Source of the DNA: a virus
Direction: 5' to 3' (one strand)
Virus record (IMG/VR): IMGVR_UViG_3300030109_006161
Span: 1 to 64,000 of that record
Length of the DNA stretch: 64,000 bases
The translations under genes were made by a program, and so were the position numbers. A model generated the notes under the pieces. The model was not told the DNA's origin. It ran no database searches and saw only the letters and a list, made by a program, of their open reading frames with translations. Position 1 is the stretch's first letter, and each line of letters begins with the position of its first letter. Positions 8,108 to 19,203 of this stretch are shown here, piece after piece.

Positions 8108-11100
8108 CTAGTATCCTGTTGTAAATAGAGAGCTAGTCACAGTTTCATTTACATTCATATTATCTATTTCCGGCTCAAATTCAAACTCTGTATTATTGGT
8201 CGTGCCTCCGCCAAGATAAAAATACTGATTATATAAAGGCATTCTAAAAGTTTCATCAAGATTAAAAATTCTAGCTACTTGTTGTATTTGTTCTCTATTA
8301 AGTTGTGAAGATAGCATATCTACATAATCAGATGACTGCAATTGACGCACACGACACAACAACTGACCACGCAGGTCACTTTTTTGTAATAGAGATATTG
8401 CATCACTTGATAATTGTCTCCATCTTGGTAGTCCTAGTTTTTTAGAAGAGGTATAAGGTGTTTGCATATCTGCATATGTTTCGTCATTTACTTCTAAGTC
8501 ATCAAACCCATCTAAGTATTCAACAACACATAACTGCTTGTAATTCATCCAAAAAGCCAAAAAGTTTACATAAGATTTCATGGGATCAAGAGCTTGTTGG
8601 TAAGGTGGTATGTCCTCATCATCACTATAAAAGCTAACTAAATCTTTTGAATCATCACTCATTATAGGATCGCCAAGCCTTGGACGGCAAACATCAAATG
8701 AAAGACCTGATTCAAAATCTCCTAGAGGCAATACATCAGGTGTAGAAGAAATAGCTAACATGCTTTTTATTTGATTAGGCATTTCGCTAATAGGGCTTTC
8801 TTCTATTTTTTCTTTTATGTTGGATTGGTTGATACCTAGAACTTTTCTCAAATCCGTAAAAGAGTTATAAGATGTATTAATTTTTGATACGTCACTAACT
8901 TTACCATTGATTTCCATTTCTGATAATAAAGAAAATGCTAATTTTATTGGCTTACTGCTAAGCTGTTTGCGAGTATCTAAATCTAACACAGAAGCTGCTA
9001 ATTGTAATTGGTCTTTATTCTTAATAGCAAGGTTCACTAATGATATATAAGATTGAGCCTCTAAAGAATTAAGACCTCCCAAAATAGTAGGAATTAGAGG
9101 GAGTCCTCTTTTATTATTGCACTCATCGTCGCCATCTGTTACAGTGGTATCTTGATCACCTGTAATTACACGAGGTGGTTCAAAACTTTCCGTGATGGAA
9201 TCTGAAATAGTTACTCCGTATTTGTCTAATAAAAGTTTAGACGCCCCGGAAAAAAGTCTATTGCTTTTTGTTTGTTTCTTTAGTTTAAGTGACAAATCGG
9301 GATAGAAAATACCCTTATCTTTGGTCTTTGTTTTTATCTCTACAATATCTTCCAACAATAATGCATATCTATCAAGATCATAATTTACAGATAACCCATT
9401 AGAGTCACCATATGATGGTTGAAATATAGTTTCCCTATTCGGGGAATATATGGCAAAGGGAGTAAAATATGAATAGGAGGAATTCAAGTATGAACCTGGT
9501 GGTATTGGTACCGTAGAACCCTGTCCCGTTTGAAAGTATTTCTTAAATTCATCGTTCATACGATTTTCATAACTCTCAATTGATATAGAAGGAAGACCTT
9601 CTTCATCAATATTAGCACCAACATAGTCCAGACCAAAGTTATAATCTTTACCTATTTCCACAGTGTTATTAAAAATATGTGTCGCTACACTAAAAGGAGT
9701 CCTATATGCTGGGAGTGTTCCCATTCTGGGGGACCTCTTTGATAAGTCTGGCTGATAACCGTATGGATCGTTTGGATAAGTTTTTAGAAGCTTCTTTGTG
9801 ATAAAATCAATCCCTACCTGTACCATCTGCTGTAGTCCTGAAAGTAACGATATGTTTATCTTACCAAAGTTTTTCTCCATGGCAGTAGCATAAATTTCAG
9901 CTAAATTTATCTTTTCATCTGAAGTGTTGAAGTTATTAATAAGACGGTCGTACTCCTGAACAAGATCTATAATATAATTGTATAATGTTGGTCCTTGAGT
10001 ACCGTCAGGATTTACAGTAACAATATCCTCAAGACTCGACAATAGAACACCTGTATTAGAAAGACTTACAAGCGCCCCAGAAGAATCTCTGAATCTGCCT
10101 CTTGTTAGGTCTTGATAAGATTTATCTATGTCCGATTTAATTTTTGTAAATCTATTTGAAACATTCCTTAAAAATTTACAAGAACTATCATAAACCGAAT
10201 ACTCAATCTCGTATCTAAACAAACCATTTATTTGTCTGTTTGGTTGAGACTCTGGATTGATAATATCTATTGCTTCAAAATATTGGATTCTTTTACTTTC
10301 TGTATCTGATGTCGAAAAATCGACAGGCTTAGCCATCTTAAGAGGCACCCTAGGAAATGCTTCACTGGGTTTTATTGGTACATTTTTAGATGTTGTTCCT
10401 AGAGAATTTGATGACCCAACAGCAGTTGGAGAGCAGAATCTTCTATAAACAGTTATGTCCTTGATAGAAGATAATTCTTTAGGTGCTAAAGGCGACAAGC
10501 CAGATATCATAGCTTCTGATAATTCTTCCTTATCATATAAAAAAGGATGCGAACTATTTTCTGACAGGTAAGAAGCTAGATCAATGGCAAAAAGAAGTCT
10601 ATTGTTGTTCTGATTATCTCTAGTGATCCAAAGTTCAGAAACATAATTTGAACTACTAATAACTTTCCGCAAGTCATTTTTTCTTGTCCCAAGAGAATTT
10701 AATAGTCTATTCTTTGTACCAATAAAACTCTCAGAAGTCAATGAATCAAGTGATAACACACTAACAGGTTCAAACAATTTAAGTTTGTTACTGTCCGTAT
10801 CATTATTTGATGTGCTTCCCAGCATACTAACAAACACATTTTCATTTGATATCGGTAAAAATAAATTCTTTGTGCCCCTAAGACATAAAGATTCAATCCT
10901 TGAGACTCCTGTATTTATTACAAAGTCTAGCTGAGTATCTGTGTTTGCTAAGCTTGGGTTATATACGAACGCATATACTGATAAATTACTAAAATCTACT
11001 CCTTGGTTTGCAAAATTTATAGAAATATCTTTTAGCATGACCTCTAGACTGTTAGTATTTTGTTTTGTTACCTCAATACTCCCATCTGATTTTCTCATCA

Positions 11101-11557
11101 CAAGTTTATTCATAGGACAATCATAAAGCAAAACATCTTGAGGAATTTTTCTCCCTGTACCAATAGGAGTTGTTTTTTCTTTAAAAATCATAGAAACTTG
11201 TTCTAAATTAGAAGCGAACGGACTAAAGACAGAATCGTTAGAGAGCAGACTATTATCGCCTAAAACTTTTTTTAGGTATTTATTGAACTTGTATGTAGTG
11301 CATTGAGTTGAGTAATAGTCATCGCTATTATATTCGTTATATCTTTGAGACACATAATCCATATTTTTAGCACTGGACTCTGAAAAAGTAAAAGCTAATC
11401 TCATCCTAAGTCCTGACAACTGTTCGTTCAGGTTTGTACCAGCAGAATAACTTACTCCTACATTAGATGAGATCTGTATAGAACTACTGCCACTCGGGGA
11501 CATCGAAGGTTGCAGTGAAATATCATTTATTTTTACTTCATGAGCTAAAATTAACAT
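8108..11557 (-). CDS. Large structural protein of unknown function
   Basis: An 1149-residue protein with no domain I can name. It is Ser/Asn/Leu-rich and has one cysteine-containing acidic patch near residue 810 (TDGDDECNN). Helical charged regions lie around residues 860-930 and near the C-terminus, which ends acidic (EFEFEPEIDNMNVNE). It has no signal peptide or membrane segment. Its place between other giant tail genes and tight spacing (7 bases to the gene upstream, 6 to the one downstream) point to a virion structural role; this is inferred from context only. Confidence 0.45.
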   Translation of the reverse strand: MLILAHEVKINDISLQPSMSPSGSSSIQISSNVGVSYSAGTNLNEQLSGLRMRLAFTFSESSAKNMDYVSQRYNEYNSDDYYSTQCTTYKFNKYLKKVLGDNSLLSNDSVFSPFASNLEQVSMIFKEKTTPIGTGRKIPQDVLLYDCPMNKLVMRKSDGSIEVTKQNTNSLEVMLKDISINFANQGVDFSNLSVYAFVYNPSLANTDTQLDFVINTGVSRIESLCLRGTKNLFLPISNENVFVSMLGSTSNNDTDSNKLKLFEPVSVLSLDSLTSESFIGTKNRLLNSLGTRKNDLRKVISSSNYVSELWITRDNQNNNRLLFAIDLASYLSENSSHPFLYDKEELSEAMISGLSPLAPKELSSIKDITVYRRFCSPTAVGSSNSLGTTSKNVPIKPSEAFPRVPLKMAKPVDFSTSDTESKRIQYFEAIDIINPESQPNRQINGLFRYEIEYSVYDSSCKFLRNVSNRFTKIKSDIDKSYQDLTRGRFRDSSGALVSLSNTGVLLSSLEDIVTVNPDGTQGPTLYNYIIDLVQEYDRLINNFNTSDEKINLAEIYATAMEKNFGKINISLLSGLQQMVQVGIDFITKKLLKTYPNDPYGYQPDLSKRSPRMGTLPAYRTPFSVATHIFNNTVEIGKDYNFGLDYVGANIDEEGLPSISIESYENRMNDEFKKYFQTGQGSTVPIPPGSYLNSSYSYFTPFAIYSPNRETIFQPSYGDSNGLSVNYDLDRYALLLEDIVEIKTKTKDKGIFYPDLSLKLKKQTKSNRLFSGASKLLLDKYGVTISDSITESFEPPRVITGDQDTTVTDGDDECNNKRGLPLIPTILGGLNSLEAQSYISLVNLAIKNKDQLQLAASVLDLDTRKQLSSKPIKLAFSLLSEMEINGKVSDVSKINTSYNSFTDLRKVLGINQSNIKEKIEESPISEMPNQIKSMLAISSTPDVLPLGDFESGLSFDVCRPRLGDPIMSDDSKDLVSFYSDDEDIPPYQQALDPMKSYVNFLAFWMNYKQLCVVEYLDGFDDLEVNDETYADMQTPYTSSKKLGLPRWRQLSSDAISLLQKSDLRGQLLCRVRQLQSSDYVDMLSSQLNREQIQQVARIFNLDETFRMPLYNQYFYLGGGTTNNTEFEFEPEIDNMNVNETVTSSLFTTGY

Positions 11558-11564
11558 GCTTTAT

Positions 11565-12494
11565 TTACCTTCCCTCATCGCCGAAATCAGAATCCCCATC
11601 ATCAATCTGGCACACATCAACTGGTGCATCTTGTCTGGCAGAATCATACATTGTTGAATTAGGAGAAAGATCTCTCCCAATAATTTCTCCGTCAGTAGAA
11701 ATATTCAAATAAAATTCTGAATATGTTTTATCTATCAAAGGAAATCCTTTAGTTATTTGTTCATCATTACCAAAAATATTTTGAGCTAACAATAATGGAT
11801 CATCAACCTGATTCATTAATATACTTGTTTTACTTGTTTCTTGTTTAATAAACGGCAGCGGGATCTGACGATTACCGCTATTTGCTGAGGATGATATGAA
11901 TACTTGTATATCAAAATTACCAGACCCTTTAAATATTGTATTCATTTCTTGCACGTCAAGAGTAATACTGTCAGAAGCTACTAAACTGTACGTTTTGCTA
12001 TTACTGTCGGGTATGTCATAGCTTATATAATTTATCTCCAAAGTAGCACTCATAACTGGTATTGAGTTATTTGCCGTATACACAACCCCTCTTTCCAGTG
12101 CTCTGTTTGAAGAAGGTGTAATTCTTACGTCCCAAGCTGGGATATTCTCGACCCATGGACTTCCTTTTCCAAGAAATCTATAAAATGATGCATTCCAAAT
12201 GTTATCCTCAGAATAAACTGCTTCACTTGTAGACTCTGGTCCTAAAGAAATAACTGGAGCAAGACTACTAGTAAATCTAGCTAAGGGATGGTGCCTAGGT
12301 GTTGAGTTTTTGATTCGATCAACAATTTGATTTTGAGTTTCTGATATATTAGCGTAAGTGCCGTCATAAAGTATTGCGTCATCATAAAAAGCGTAATGCC
12401 TAGGACTAAGAGAACCACTAGCAAACTGCTCCCTACCATAGGGCGTAAGCTCTATAGAAATAACTTCTTCTTTTTGATCAAAGAACTTTACCAT
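11565..12494 (-). CDS. Putative baseplate/tail-associated protein
   Basis: A protein of about 309 residues with the early pattern IELTPYGREQFASGSLSPRH, then YAFYDDAILYDG. It resembles the opening 'hydrophobic-T-x-x-GR' element of the 339-residue tail protein at 3682-4701, so a shared N-terminal assembly element is possible. I chose the ATG at 12494 (MVKFFDQKEE); a TTG six codons upstream keeps the frame open, but no ribosome binding site fits it better. GGAG lies 12 bases before the ATG, a rather long spacing. The C-terminus is acidic (DDGDSDFGDEG). Function is inferred from position. Confidence 0.5.
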   Translation of the reverse strand: MVKFFDQKEEVISIELTPYGREQFASGSLSPRHYAFYDDAILYDGTYANISETQNQIVDRIKNSTPRHHPLARFTSSLAPVISLGPESTSEAVYSEDNIWNASFYRFLGKGSPWVENIPAWDVRITPSSNRALERGVVYTANNSIPVMSATLEINYISYDIPDSNSKTYSLVASDSITLDVQEMNTIFKGSGNFDIQVFISSSANSGNRQIPLPFIKQETSKTSILMNQVDDPLLLAQNIFGNDEQITKGFPLIDKTYSEFYLNISTDGEIIGRDLSPNSTMYDSARQDAPVDVCQIDDGDSDFGDEGR

Positions 12495-12519
12495 ATCTTT
12501 AAGTATCTCCAAAGAACAT

Positions 12520-15500
12520 TTATTCTTTGTCCGGTTTCATAACATTTCTGGCTATATTTTCAATAGAGGTTTTGATTAACTGTTCGTCAGAGCCACCAGT
12601 CTCTAGTGCTTCTTTATATTCTTTTTCTAAATCTGGTCGGAAGCCAACTTTGCCATCAATCTTAGCTAATTCAATCAAAGAACAGTAATCATAAGGCCAA
12701 TTGAAAGTAGGACTATCCAAAGAATGCTTCTTGATGTAGGTATTCTTAGCAAACTCATCTCTTTCTGCTAAGTTTTTCTCAACTTCTTGCTCTGGTAATC
12801 CCTGAAGAAGCATAAGCTCTTTAGCATTATCATACCCCAAAGCAGCAGGACCATCAATTTCTTCAGCTATAAACTGAGTATAATTAGCTACTCCCCTTTC
12901 TTTGACTCTGAAAACTAGCCATCTTATTTCTGGGACAAACCCGTCAGAACATTTCTTTGCTATATCTAACAAATCATATCTTGGATGCCCATCTTGAGTG
13001 ACTCCTAGCTTTATTTGCTGCTTCAGCACCTCAGGAAACTTAGTGGTAGAAGACCCTACATTATCTCCAGGCATATAGTGGTCGATTGCTGAGAAACTTT
13101 TTGTAAGCCTGTTTGCTATGTCCGGCATTATGTTTTGCCATATATCTGCAAGATCTTGTTTAGATAAAGATACTTTATGCTCCATCAAATAAACCACAGG
13201 AGATTGTAATATATCACTTCCCTTGAGTACTTCATCATACTCATCTGGTCCAAATGGGTTTATCACATTTGGAATTGTCGGGTACCCCTTAGGAACTAAA
13301 CCTAAAAGCTTATAAGCCAAAGACGGTGGTAAAGAATATTTAGTAAAATTCTTTCTAAATTCTTTTATTTTTGGACCCAATTTGCTTGCAGGTGCTTGCA
13401 AGTTTACAAGATTAGGCGCACCGTTGTCATCTAAGTAAAAAGGCAAAGCTAAAATAGCTTCAGAAATAGAATTTTCATTATCGTCAGCTAGTTCCCCCAA
13501 CCTTTTTGCTTTGGCTGGTTCAAACCCTTGGCGAATAATTTCATCCGGGTCAAAGCCGCAAAGATCAGCTAATGATGAAATAGACCTACCAGAGTCTATA
13601 ACAAACTTTGGAACCTTTCTAACATGGTGATACGAACCTGAGAAGTCTGTGAAGGGAACTGGCTTGGTAAATGTCGAAACATAAGATACGGCGATCCTGT
13701 CATATTCCTCATTCTTCCCAGTTGGTATATCCTTTATATACATATAAACACCATCATCAGAAGAAGGCGTAACACCGTACTGGTGCCACATTCCTTGAGT
13801 TCTCTGAGTATAAGAGCCGGGTTCGACAGAAGAAGAGAAATTATAAATATCAGAAGCTGTCCTGTTGGGAAAATCTAAAATAGGACACTCCCACTTAGGC
13901 ATAATAGTCCACTTGTTTGGATCTGTTGATTTATATATCTCACCATCTCCTGTCGGGAATTCATTGTTTATAAACAGAGAGGCATCGACGTCCATTCGAT
14001 TCAACCAAGCTCTATTCCATCCATACCCAGGCGTTGTAGTTGATGCTCTGCTGTTTCCATCAGCATCAACAAATGACCCAGAGGCTATATCGTAATAACT
14101 GCCACTTTCATTTATAAAATCAACAAATACTTCACCTCGATCATTATTGATAATTTCATCCAAGGTATACTCTTTTTTATCTCCAGTCGGTAAAAACGTA
14201 ATACGTGCCAAAGATGGACCATAATAATATGGCGCAGTAAATGGAGCAAACTCGCCTCGGTGTTTAGGCCAGGGTGGGTTATCCGGAACAAAACTACCGC
14301 TAGCTTTAAGTGTGTCCCAAGTATTTATCTCACCATGCGTAAAAGTAGATGGTCCAAAAGCGTGAGGATTACTGTACATATTAAACTGATCTGTTTTCAT
14401 TAGACCAATTTCCATCATGTATGCATTTTTTGGATTAATAGCTACTTTTCTTTCTGGCGATGTAGATGCTTGCGAACCCTTGGGTACGGCACCAAATTGA
14501 GACACAAATTTAGTAAGACTTCCTTCATGTCCGTATTTATTGAATTTCTTTTTCAAAAAGAATTTGGGAACATTTGCTAAGAAATTTGACATTGACTTTT
14601 TATAGAGAGATGTATCCGTCAATGCTGATGGCTCTATTGAAGCGCTTGCAATAACATACTGAAAGTAATCCGTTGAATCAGCAGAAATAATCTCAGAATT
14701 AGATCCAGTTGATAAATAATTTTCAGGTGCCAATATTGATTCAAAAGGCAAACGATCACTATAAAACAAAGCTCGGTTGACAAAACCTCCAACGCTTGAA
14801 GTGTTGAAATTTATATTCTGAAGTCTTCTGGTATTACTAGGAAGTAATCCATTTCCAAAAGAGGTGTCTAGAGTATACAAAGCAGGATAAGGCAATGCTC
14901 GTAAGCCGCCATTGTAAAGTGCAGTTCCCAGTTTTGAATCTTGCTTGTTAGTGAATACATTATAGATACTAGGAAGTACAGTAGACCAAGAGTCAGGGTA
15001 ATCTCTGTCAGCACGACGAATCGGATAATCAACTGCAATACCTGACTTTATTGAATTGTATAAAATACCAGGAGAGAAGAAGGGACGTAAAACAGTTCTT
15101 AAAGCTCGACGGTTTCCGGCATCGGCTCCCGTAAAAATAAAACTATTAGAGTATGATTGAGAAAAATGTGTTGCTATTTGTAAAGTTCTGTTTACAGGAT
15201 AAAAACCCTCATAAGGCAAAAGTTTAATTATAGCATCACTACTGATTTCAAAATGTCTCGGGTACTTGTTAAAAACGTAATTTCTATCTGTCTCATCAAG
15301 GGACATAAAATTATCTAAGAAATCAAAATTATCGGTTGTCGCATAACGATCGTAAAACTCTTCGTTAGTGCTATCAAAAACATTTACACTTGCACCAGTC
15401 AATTCCAGAGAAGAGGAAACAACAGACAAAAATGAGGCATTACTACTGTATTCACTAATGTGTTCGCTTACTCTAAATTCTGGCACAATCGTATAATCTT

Positions 15501-18500
15501 TACCTAAAAGTCTTATATCTTCTGCATATTTTTCATAAGAATTATAAAAAGGTGCTGAAGCTCCTCTAAGTTGTCCTTTCAGTGGACCGTCAACGTATCT
15601 TCTCTCTGCGCCCGCAGACCAAGTTGGAAGTGTATATACATTACCGGGTGATCGGGGTTCTGGTTGGTATTGGTTTGGTGAACTACCCAAAGTTCCTGTC
15701 ATCGTCGCAGTAGTATGAACGTATTGAGCGGATACAGTTTCTGTTCTTGTCGTTCCAATCTGACCGTAACTACTTGTAAGTCCATTGTACTTTTCGATAC
15801 CACTAGCAAAATTAGTATTTGCATCCTGAACGGCATGAAAGTAAGGAACCATCAATTCGCCTGCCGGTAACGTTGATTGATCTGCTAAAAGCACAGGTGT
15901 GTTAAAAGTACCAGTAAGCTGAGTTACATATATGTCTGTTTGTTCTGCCGTAAGATAAGGGTCAAGAGGCCAGATTGATCCTCTGCCAGGTCCAACACCT
16001 ATGGGATATGAAGGATCATATAGACTATATGGGTTTTGTTCTGATGCTTTATATCCATAACCCTGAGAATTTGTAAGCGATGTTCTTATTCTATACCAAT
16101 TGGCTGTTAGTTCTTCTAAAAGAATTGAATTATCAGCTAAAAGATCTAATCTGAAACTAGAAAAGTTTGTATAAACGAATTGGGTTGAAAAAGATTTATT
16201 GTCTCTCCAAAAATTATTATCAAAAGATAGACGAGATCGGCTTCCTGATAAGAAGGTGTACTTACCTTTAGGATAAATTGTCTCTTCATAGATAAACTCT
16301 TTTATCGTATCTATTCCATTTAGCTCACGAGATACATCATCAGAAGCTTGTTCTCTCAGTATTTCGTATGGTCGCCTTACTTTACCAAGAGCGTAGTTAA
16401 TATTACCATCTAACTCCTCATTGAGTTCTCTGTTAACAAAACCATTTAAGGATGTGCCATAAGAATATTTTATATCGAGATCTACTTTTGTTTCCTTACC
16501 CGTATCGTCCGATATCATAGGTGTTCTAATTTTATGTTTTAGAGCCTTATATTTTGTAGTTACATAGGGTTCATAAAATCTCTTAGAGTAAAAGTAAGTC
16601 TGACTATTACCTGCTCGATCAGTAGTGGTACGTTCAAAAGTAGATGGTGAAAATCTACTATTCATGTCGATTACTCTAGGATCTAATTCTATTAAGTTAC
16701 CCAGATCTCTCCTGTAAGCTCGACCAGCACGAGTCTCAGAGGCTCGAAGCTGAGTCCAAGGAGCAGAATAAGGCATATCAGACCAAATGTATCTTAAGTT
16801 TTGTCCTGAACCGGAGTATCCTGCTGTGTCAATGTATGTTCCTATGGAATCCGCACCGCCGGCAAAAAACTTAGTACCAGTGGCACCAGCAGCAAGAGAA
16901 AGCTGTATGACTGATCCAGTTACAACTGTGTTTCCTGCTGCACCGCCAACTGATTGTGTTAGGCTAGTGAAATTAGTCTCACCAAGATAGAGAAACGAAT
17001 TAACACCTATACTCAAATCTCCATTGGAAAAAGCTTCAATAACACCTAGTCTCAAACTTTCTGCATATTGATGAGAGGCACTGTACGCTGAAGATCCTCC
17101 TTGGATACCTAGGTCATACTCTGTGTCAGAAGCTTTGAAGACGCCGCCTGCATTTTTAACAGTAGTGTATGTGAAAGTTACAGACCTAGCGGCTGCGTCG
17201 GTGAGTATAACAGTCTCAAGGTGGTAATCAGCCGGACTACTACCCGCAAACTCAAGAAGGTAGTTTGCATTAGTGGCTGCTGTTGGTGTTGGGAGAAATG
17301 GGCTCGGCACAGTCATAACAGATGGGTACTCTGACCCTGATAATACATAATCACTATAGGTTCTTGTGTCGGAACCAGACAATGAAAAGAACCACTGCGT
17401 GCTATTACCGGCTGGTATGGGTCTCATAAAAAAGTATGTATCGTGCAAAGTTCCCGTAATATGAGTTAGCTGAGGAGATGTTTCGTAAATCTCTACACGT
17501 TGAGTAGAGTTTCTTTGAGTTTTTATAGGTGCAGCAACCGTAGTACTAGTACCAAGATAACCACCTTGACCCGTAAACGTACTCAATTCTTTCAAGTATG
17601 GTTTTCTTACTGGGATATTTCTGAACGGAAGTGCATTGTTCGGAGAAAACTGATCTGATCGAACATCTCTAAAAAGTTGATTTGAATCAACCTTTGACCC
17701 AGGGGCTGAAAACCTGCCCGTAAAGATTGTTTTGTTTGTGCGTCGAGTAGCAATCTGACGAGGGGCTGGGTAATCTGCGGAACCTGTCCTGCCAAGAGCA
17801 CGCATAGCTATAGTATTTACAAAAGCAGTCGGAGCATTATACGCATAATTTGCACTATTAAAAGCAAAGTCCATATTGGTTGCTGCTCTATTACTTGTTT
17901 GAACTACTTCATAATCTTTTATGTAATTCCCGATAATTCTTACACTGTTGGATGTAAGAAGAGTTTTAATGTTTGCAATATTTATTGGTGCTTTCGGTCC
18001 CATGCCACGAAGGTAATGACCTCTTGGGGCATCGCCGGTTTCAATAGTGCTAATTGTTCCTATCGGCTCAGTGCCACCAGCAAAAGCAGCGGTAGATGCC
18101 AGGCTATCTAAAAGATCTCCCGTGAAGGCAGTCCCATTTACTGACGATCCTGGTATTTTTGAAGTAATAAAAATCACCGCACCAGAAGAGAAATCTGCAA
18201 TTGCTATACGAAGACCCTGAATGTTTGCTGCTTCGTTTAGGGTTTGCTTAAGAGAGGTTGCTACATCTGTAATACTTGTAGCATCGTTAGTGCCCGTAGT
18301 ACTCTCATTACTCTCTTCCATGTCTGCGGTGGAATCAAAAACAGTTAGGAAAGTAACACCACCCAAAGTTAGAGTTAGTTCCAAACCATCATAATCATCT
18401 TTGTTGAACCCTCCGCCGCCTGCGGCGATCGTTATTGTGGATATAGCATAACCACCGTTTATTGACATAGAAAATTGTTCTTTTCTGTCAGATGTCATTA

Positions 18501-19173
18501 GCGGTGGGTTATGACGAGCCTGTATGCCACCAACATGTGTTTCAGTAAAGGGACCTTGGGCGGGGGTCACCTTTCCTCGGTTTAGGATTGAGTCTCCGTG
18601 AAAATTAGTAAAGTCTAAATTAGATAAACCTCGATCATCTAAAAACTTTCTATACCCAGACACCACAGTGCTTTTGAAAACACTAAACGGAGTAAATAAT
18701 TCTCCGCTATAATTTTCTCCACCTTTGGTTGCCTGAAAAGATATTCTTTTCTTGGTGTTCGGATATACTGAGGATGTTATATTTATTTCAGCCTCAAAAT
18801 TTCTGAATGTGAAATCTCTAGATCTAGGATTTTTATTCAGCATTTGATTACTGCCACCGTGATAAGTGTCACCAAACTCAGCAGAATGATGCATATTTCT
18901 ACGATGATCTAATTCTCGCAAAGCCTCTCTTTTAACCGACTGTCTGGTGTATAACATATCCCCTGAGCCTGAAAGTATAACACCATAGCGCTCTGCTCGG
19001 TTTTGCCACCAGGCACCGTTTTCGGTTTCTAGTCCTGATATCGGTGCGTGGTTATATTTCCAAGTTGTGGGAGTTTCTAATACAGACCTTATATTACTCC
19101 TTTGATTGGAGCCTCCAATTATTCTTTTATTGGGAGCAGGGGGTGCTGTATTTATTATTGTTTTGTTTGCCAT
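12520..19173 (-). CDS. Giant tail/adhesin-like structural protein with an internal repeated domain
   Basis: A 2217-residue protein, the largest in the window. Two regions, about residues 234-370 and 636-776, share a layout. Each has an Ala/Thr-rich strand, a segment containing DA-x-S or TDAAARSV, an alternating SL/AESLRLG helix, then a TS/LTQ-x-x-G-x-x-x-NG/GNT turn and a final FAGGTE or FAGGAD. This suggests a duplicated beta-domain. The rest is Tyr/Asn/Pro-rich like phage fibres. The C-terminal 350 residues are more helical and charged. A 30-base gap separates it from the LamG protein upstream. A long tail fibre or baseplate spoke is the best guess. Confidence 0.5.
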   Translation of the reverse strand: MANKTIINTAPPAPNKRIIGGSNQRSNIRSVLETPTTWKYNHAPISGLETENGAWWQNRAERYGVILSGSGDMLYTRQSVKREALRELDHRRNMHHSAEFGDTYHGGSNQMLNKNPRSRDFTFRNFEAEINITSSVYPNTKKRISFQATKGGENYSGELFTPFSVFKSTVVSGYRKFLDDRGLSNLDFTNFHGDSILNRGKVTPAQGPFTETHVGGIQARHNPPLMTSDRKEQFSMSINGGYAISTITIAAGGGGFNKDDYDGLELTLTLGGVTFLTVFDSTADMEESNESTTGTNDATSITDVATSLKQTLNEAANIQGLRIAIADFSSGAVIFITSKIPGSSVNGTAFTGDLLDSLASTAAFAGGTEPIGTISTIETGDAPRGHYLRGMGPKAPINIANIKTLLTSNSVRIIGNYIKDYEVVQTSNRAATNMDFAFNSANYAYNAPTAFVNTIAMRALGRTGSADYPAPRQIATRRTNKTIFTGRFSAPGSKVDSNQLFRDVRSDQFSPNNALPFRNIPVRKPYLKELSTFTGQGGYLGTSTTVAAPIKTQRNSTQRVEIYETSPQLTHITGTLHDTYFFMRPIPAGNSTQWFFSLSGSDTRTYSDYVLSGSEYPSVMTVPSPFLPTPTAATNANYLLEFAGSSPADYHLETVILTDAAARSVTFTYTTVKNAGGVFKASDTEYDLGIQGGSSAYSASHQYAESLRLGVIEAFSNGDLSIGVNSFLYLGETNFTSLTQSVGGAAGNTVVTGSVIQLSLAAGATGTKFFAGGADSIGTYIDTAGYSGSGQNLRYIWSDMPYSAPWTQLRASETRAGRAYRRDLGNLIELDPRVIDMNSRFSPSTFERTTTDRAGNSQTYFYSKRFYEPYVTTKYKALKHKIRTPMISDDTGKETKVDLDIKYSYGTSLNGFVNRELNEELDGNINYALGKVRRPYEILREQASDDVSRELNGIDTIKEFIYEETIYPKGKYTFLSGSRSRLSFDNNFWRDNKSFSTQFVYTNFSSFRLDLLADNSILLEELTANWYRIRTSLTNSQGYGYKASEQNPYSLYDPSYPIGVGPGRGSIWPLDPYLTAEQTDIYVTQLTGTFNTPVLLADQSTLPAGELMVPYFHAVQDANTNFASGIEKYNGLTSSYGQIGTTRTETVSAQYVHTTATMTGTLGSSPNQYQPEPRSPGNVYTLPTWSAGAERRYVDGPLKGQLRGASAPFYNSYEKYAEDIRLLGKDYTIVPEFRVSEHISEYSSNASFLSVVSSSLELTGASVNVFDSTNEEFYDRYATTDNFDFLDNFMSLDETDRNYVFNKYPRHFEISSDAIIKLLPYEGFYPVNRTLQIATHFSQSYSNSFIFTGADAGNRRALRTVLRPFFSPGILYNSIKSGIAVDYPIRRADRDYPDSWSTVLPSIYNVFTNKQDSKLGTALYNGGLRALPYPALYTLDTSFGNGLLPSNTRRLQNINFNTSSVGGFVNRALFYSDRLPFESILAPENYLSTGSNSEIISADSTDYFQYVIASASIEPSALTDTSLYKKSMSNFLANVPKFFLKKKFNKYGHEGSLTKFVSQFGAVPKGSQASTSPERKVAINPKNAYMMEIGLMKTDQFNMYSNPHAFGPSTFTHGEINTWDTLKASGSFVPDNPPWPKHRGEFAPFTAPYYYGPSLARITFLPTGDKKEYTLDEIINNDRGEVFVDFINESGSYYDIASGSFVDADGNSRASTTTPGYGWNRAWLNRMDVDASLFINNEFPTGDGEIYKSTDPNKWTIMPKWECPILDFPNRTASDIYNFSSSVEPGSYTQRTQGMWHQYGVTPSSDDGVYMYIKDIPTGKNEEYDRIAVSYVSTFTKPVPFTDFSGSYHHVRKVPKFVIDSGRSISSLADLCGFDPDEIIRQGFEPAKAKRLGELADDNENSISEAILALPFYLDDNGAPNLVNLQAPASKLGPKIKEFRKNFTKYSLPPSLAYKLLGLVPKGYPTIPNVINPFGPDEYDEVLKGSDILQSPVVYLMEHKVSLSKQDLADIWQNIMPDIANRLTKSFSAIDHYMPGDNVGSSTTKFPEVLKQQIKLGVTQDGHPRYDLLDIAKKCSDGFVPEIRWLVFRVKERGVANYTQFIAEEIDGPAALGYDNAKELMLLQGLPEQEVEKNLAERDEFAKNTYIKKHSLDSPTFNWPYDYCSLIELAKIDGKVGFRPDLEKEYKEALETGGSDEQLIKTSIENIARNVMKPDKE

Positions 19174-19203
19174 TTAGTAACTAGTCTCTATAAAAATATC
19201 TTG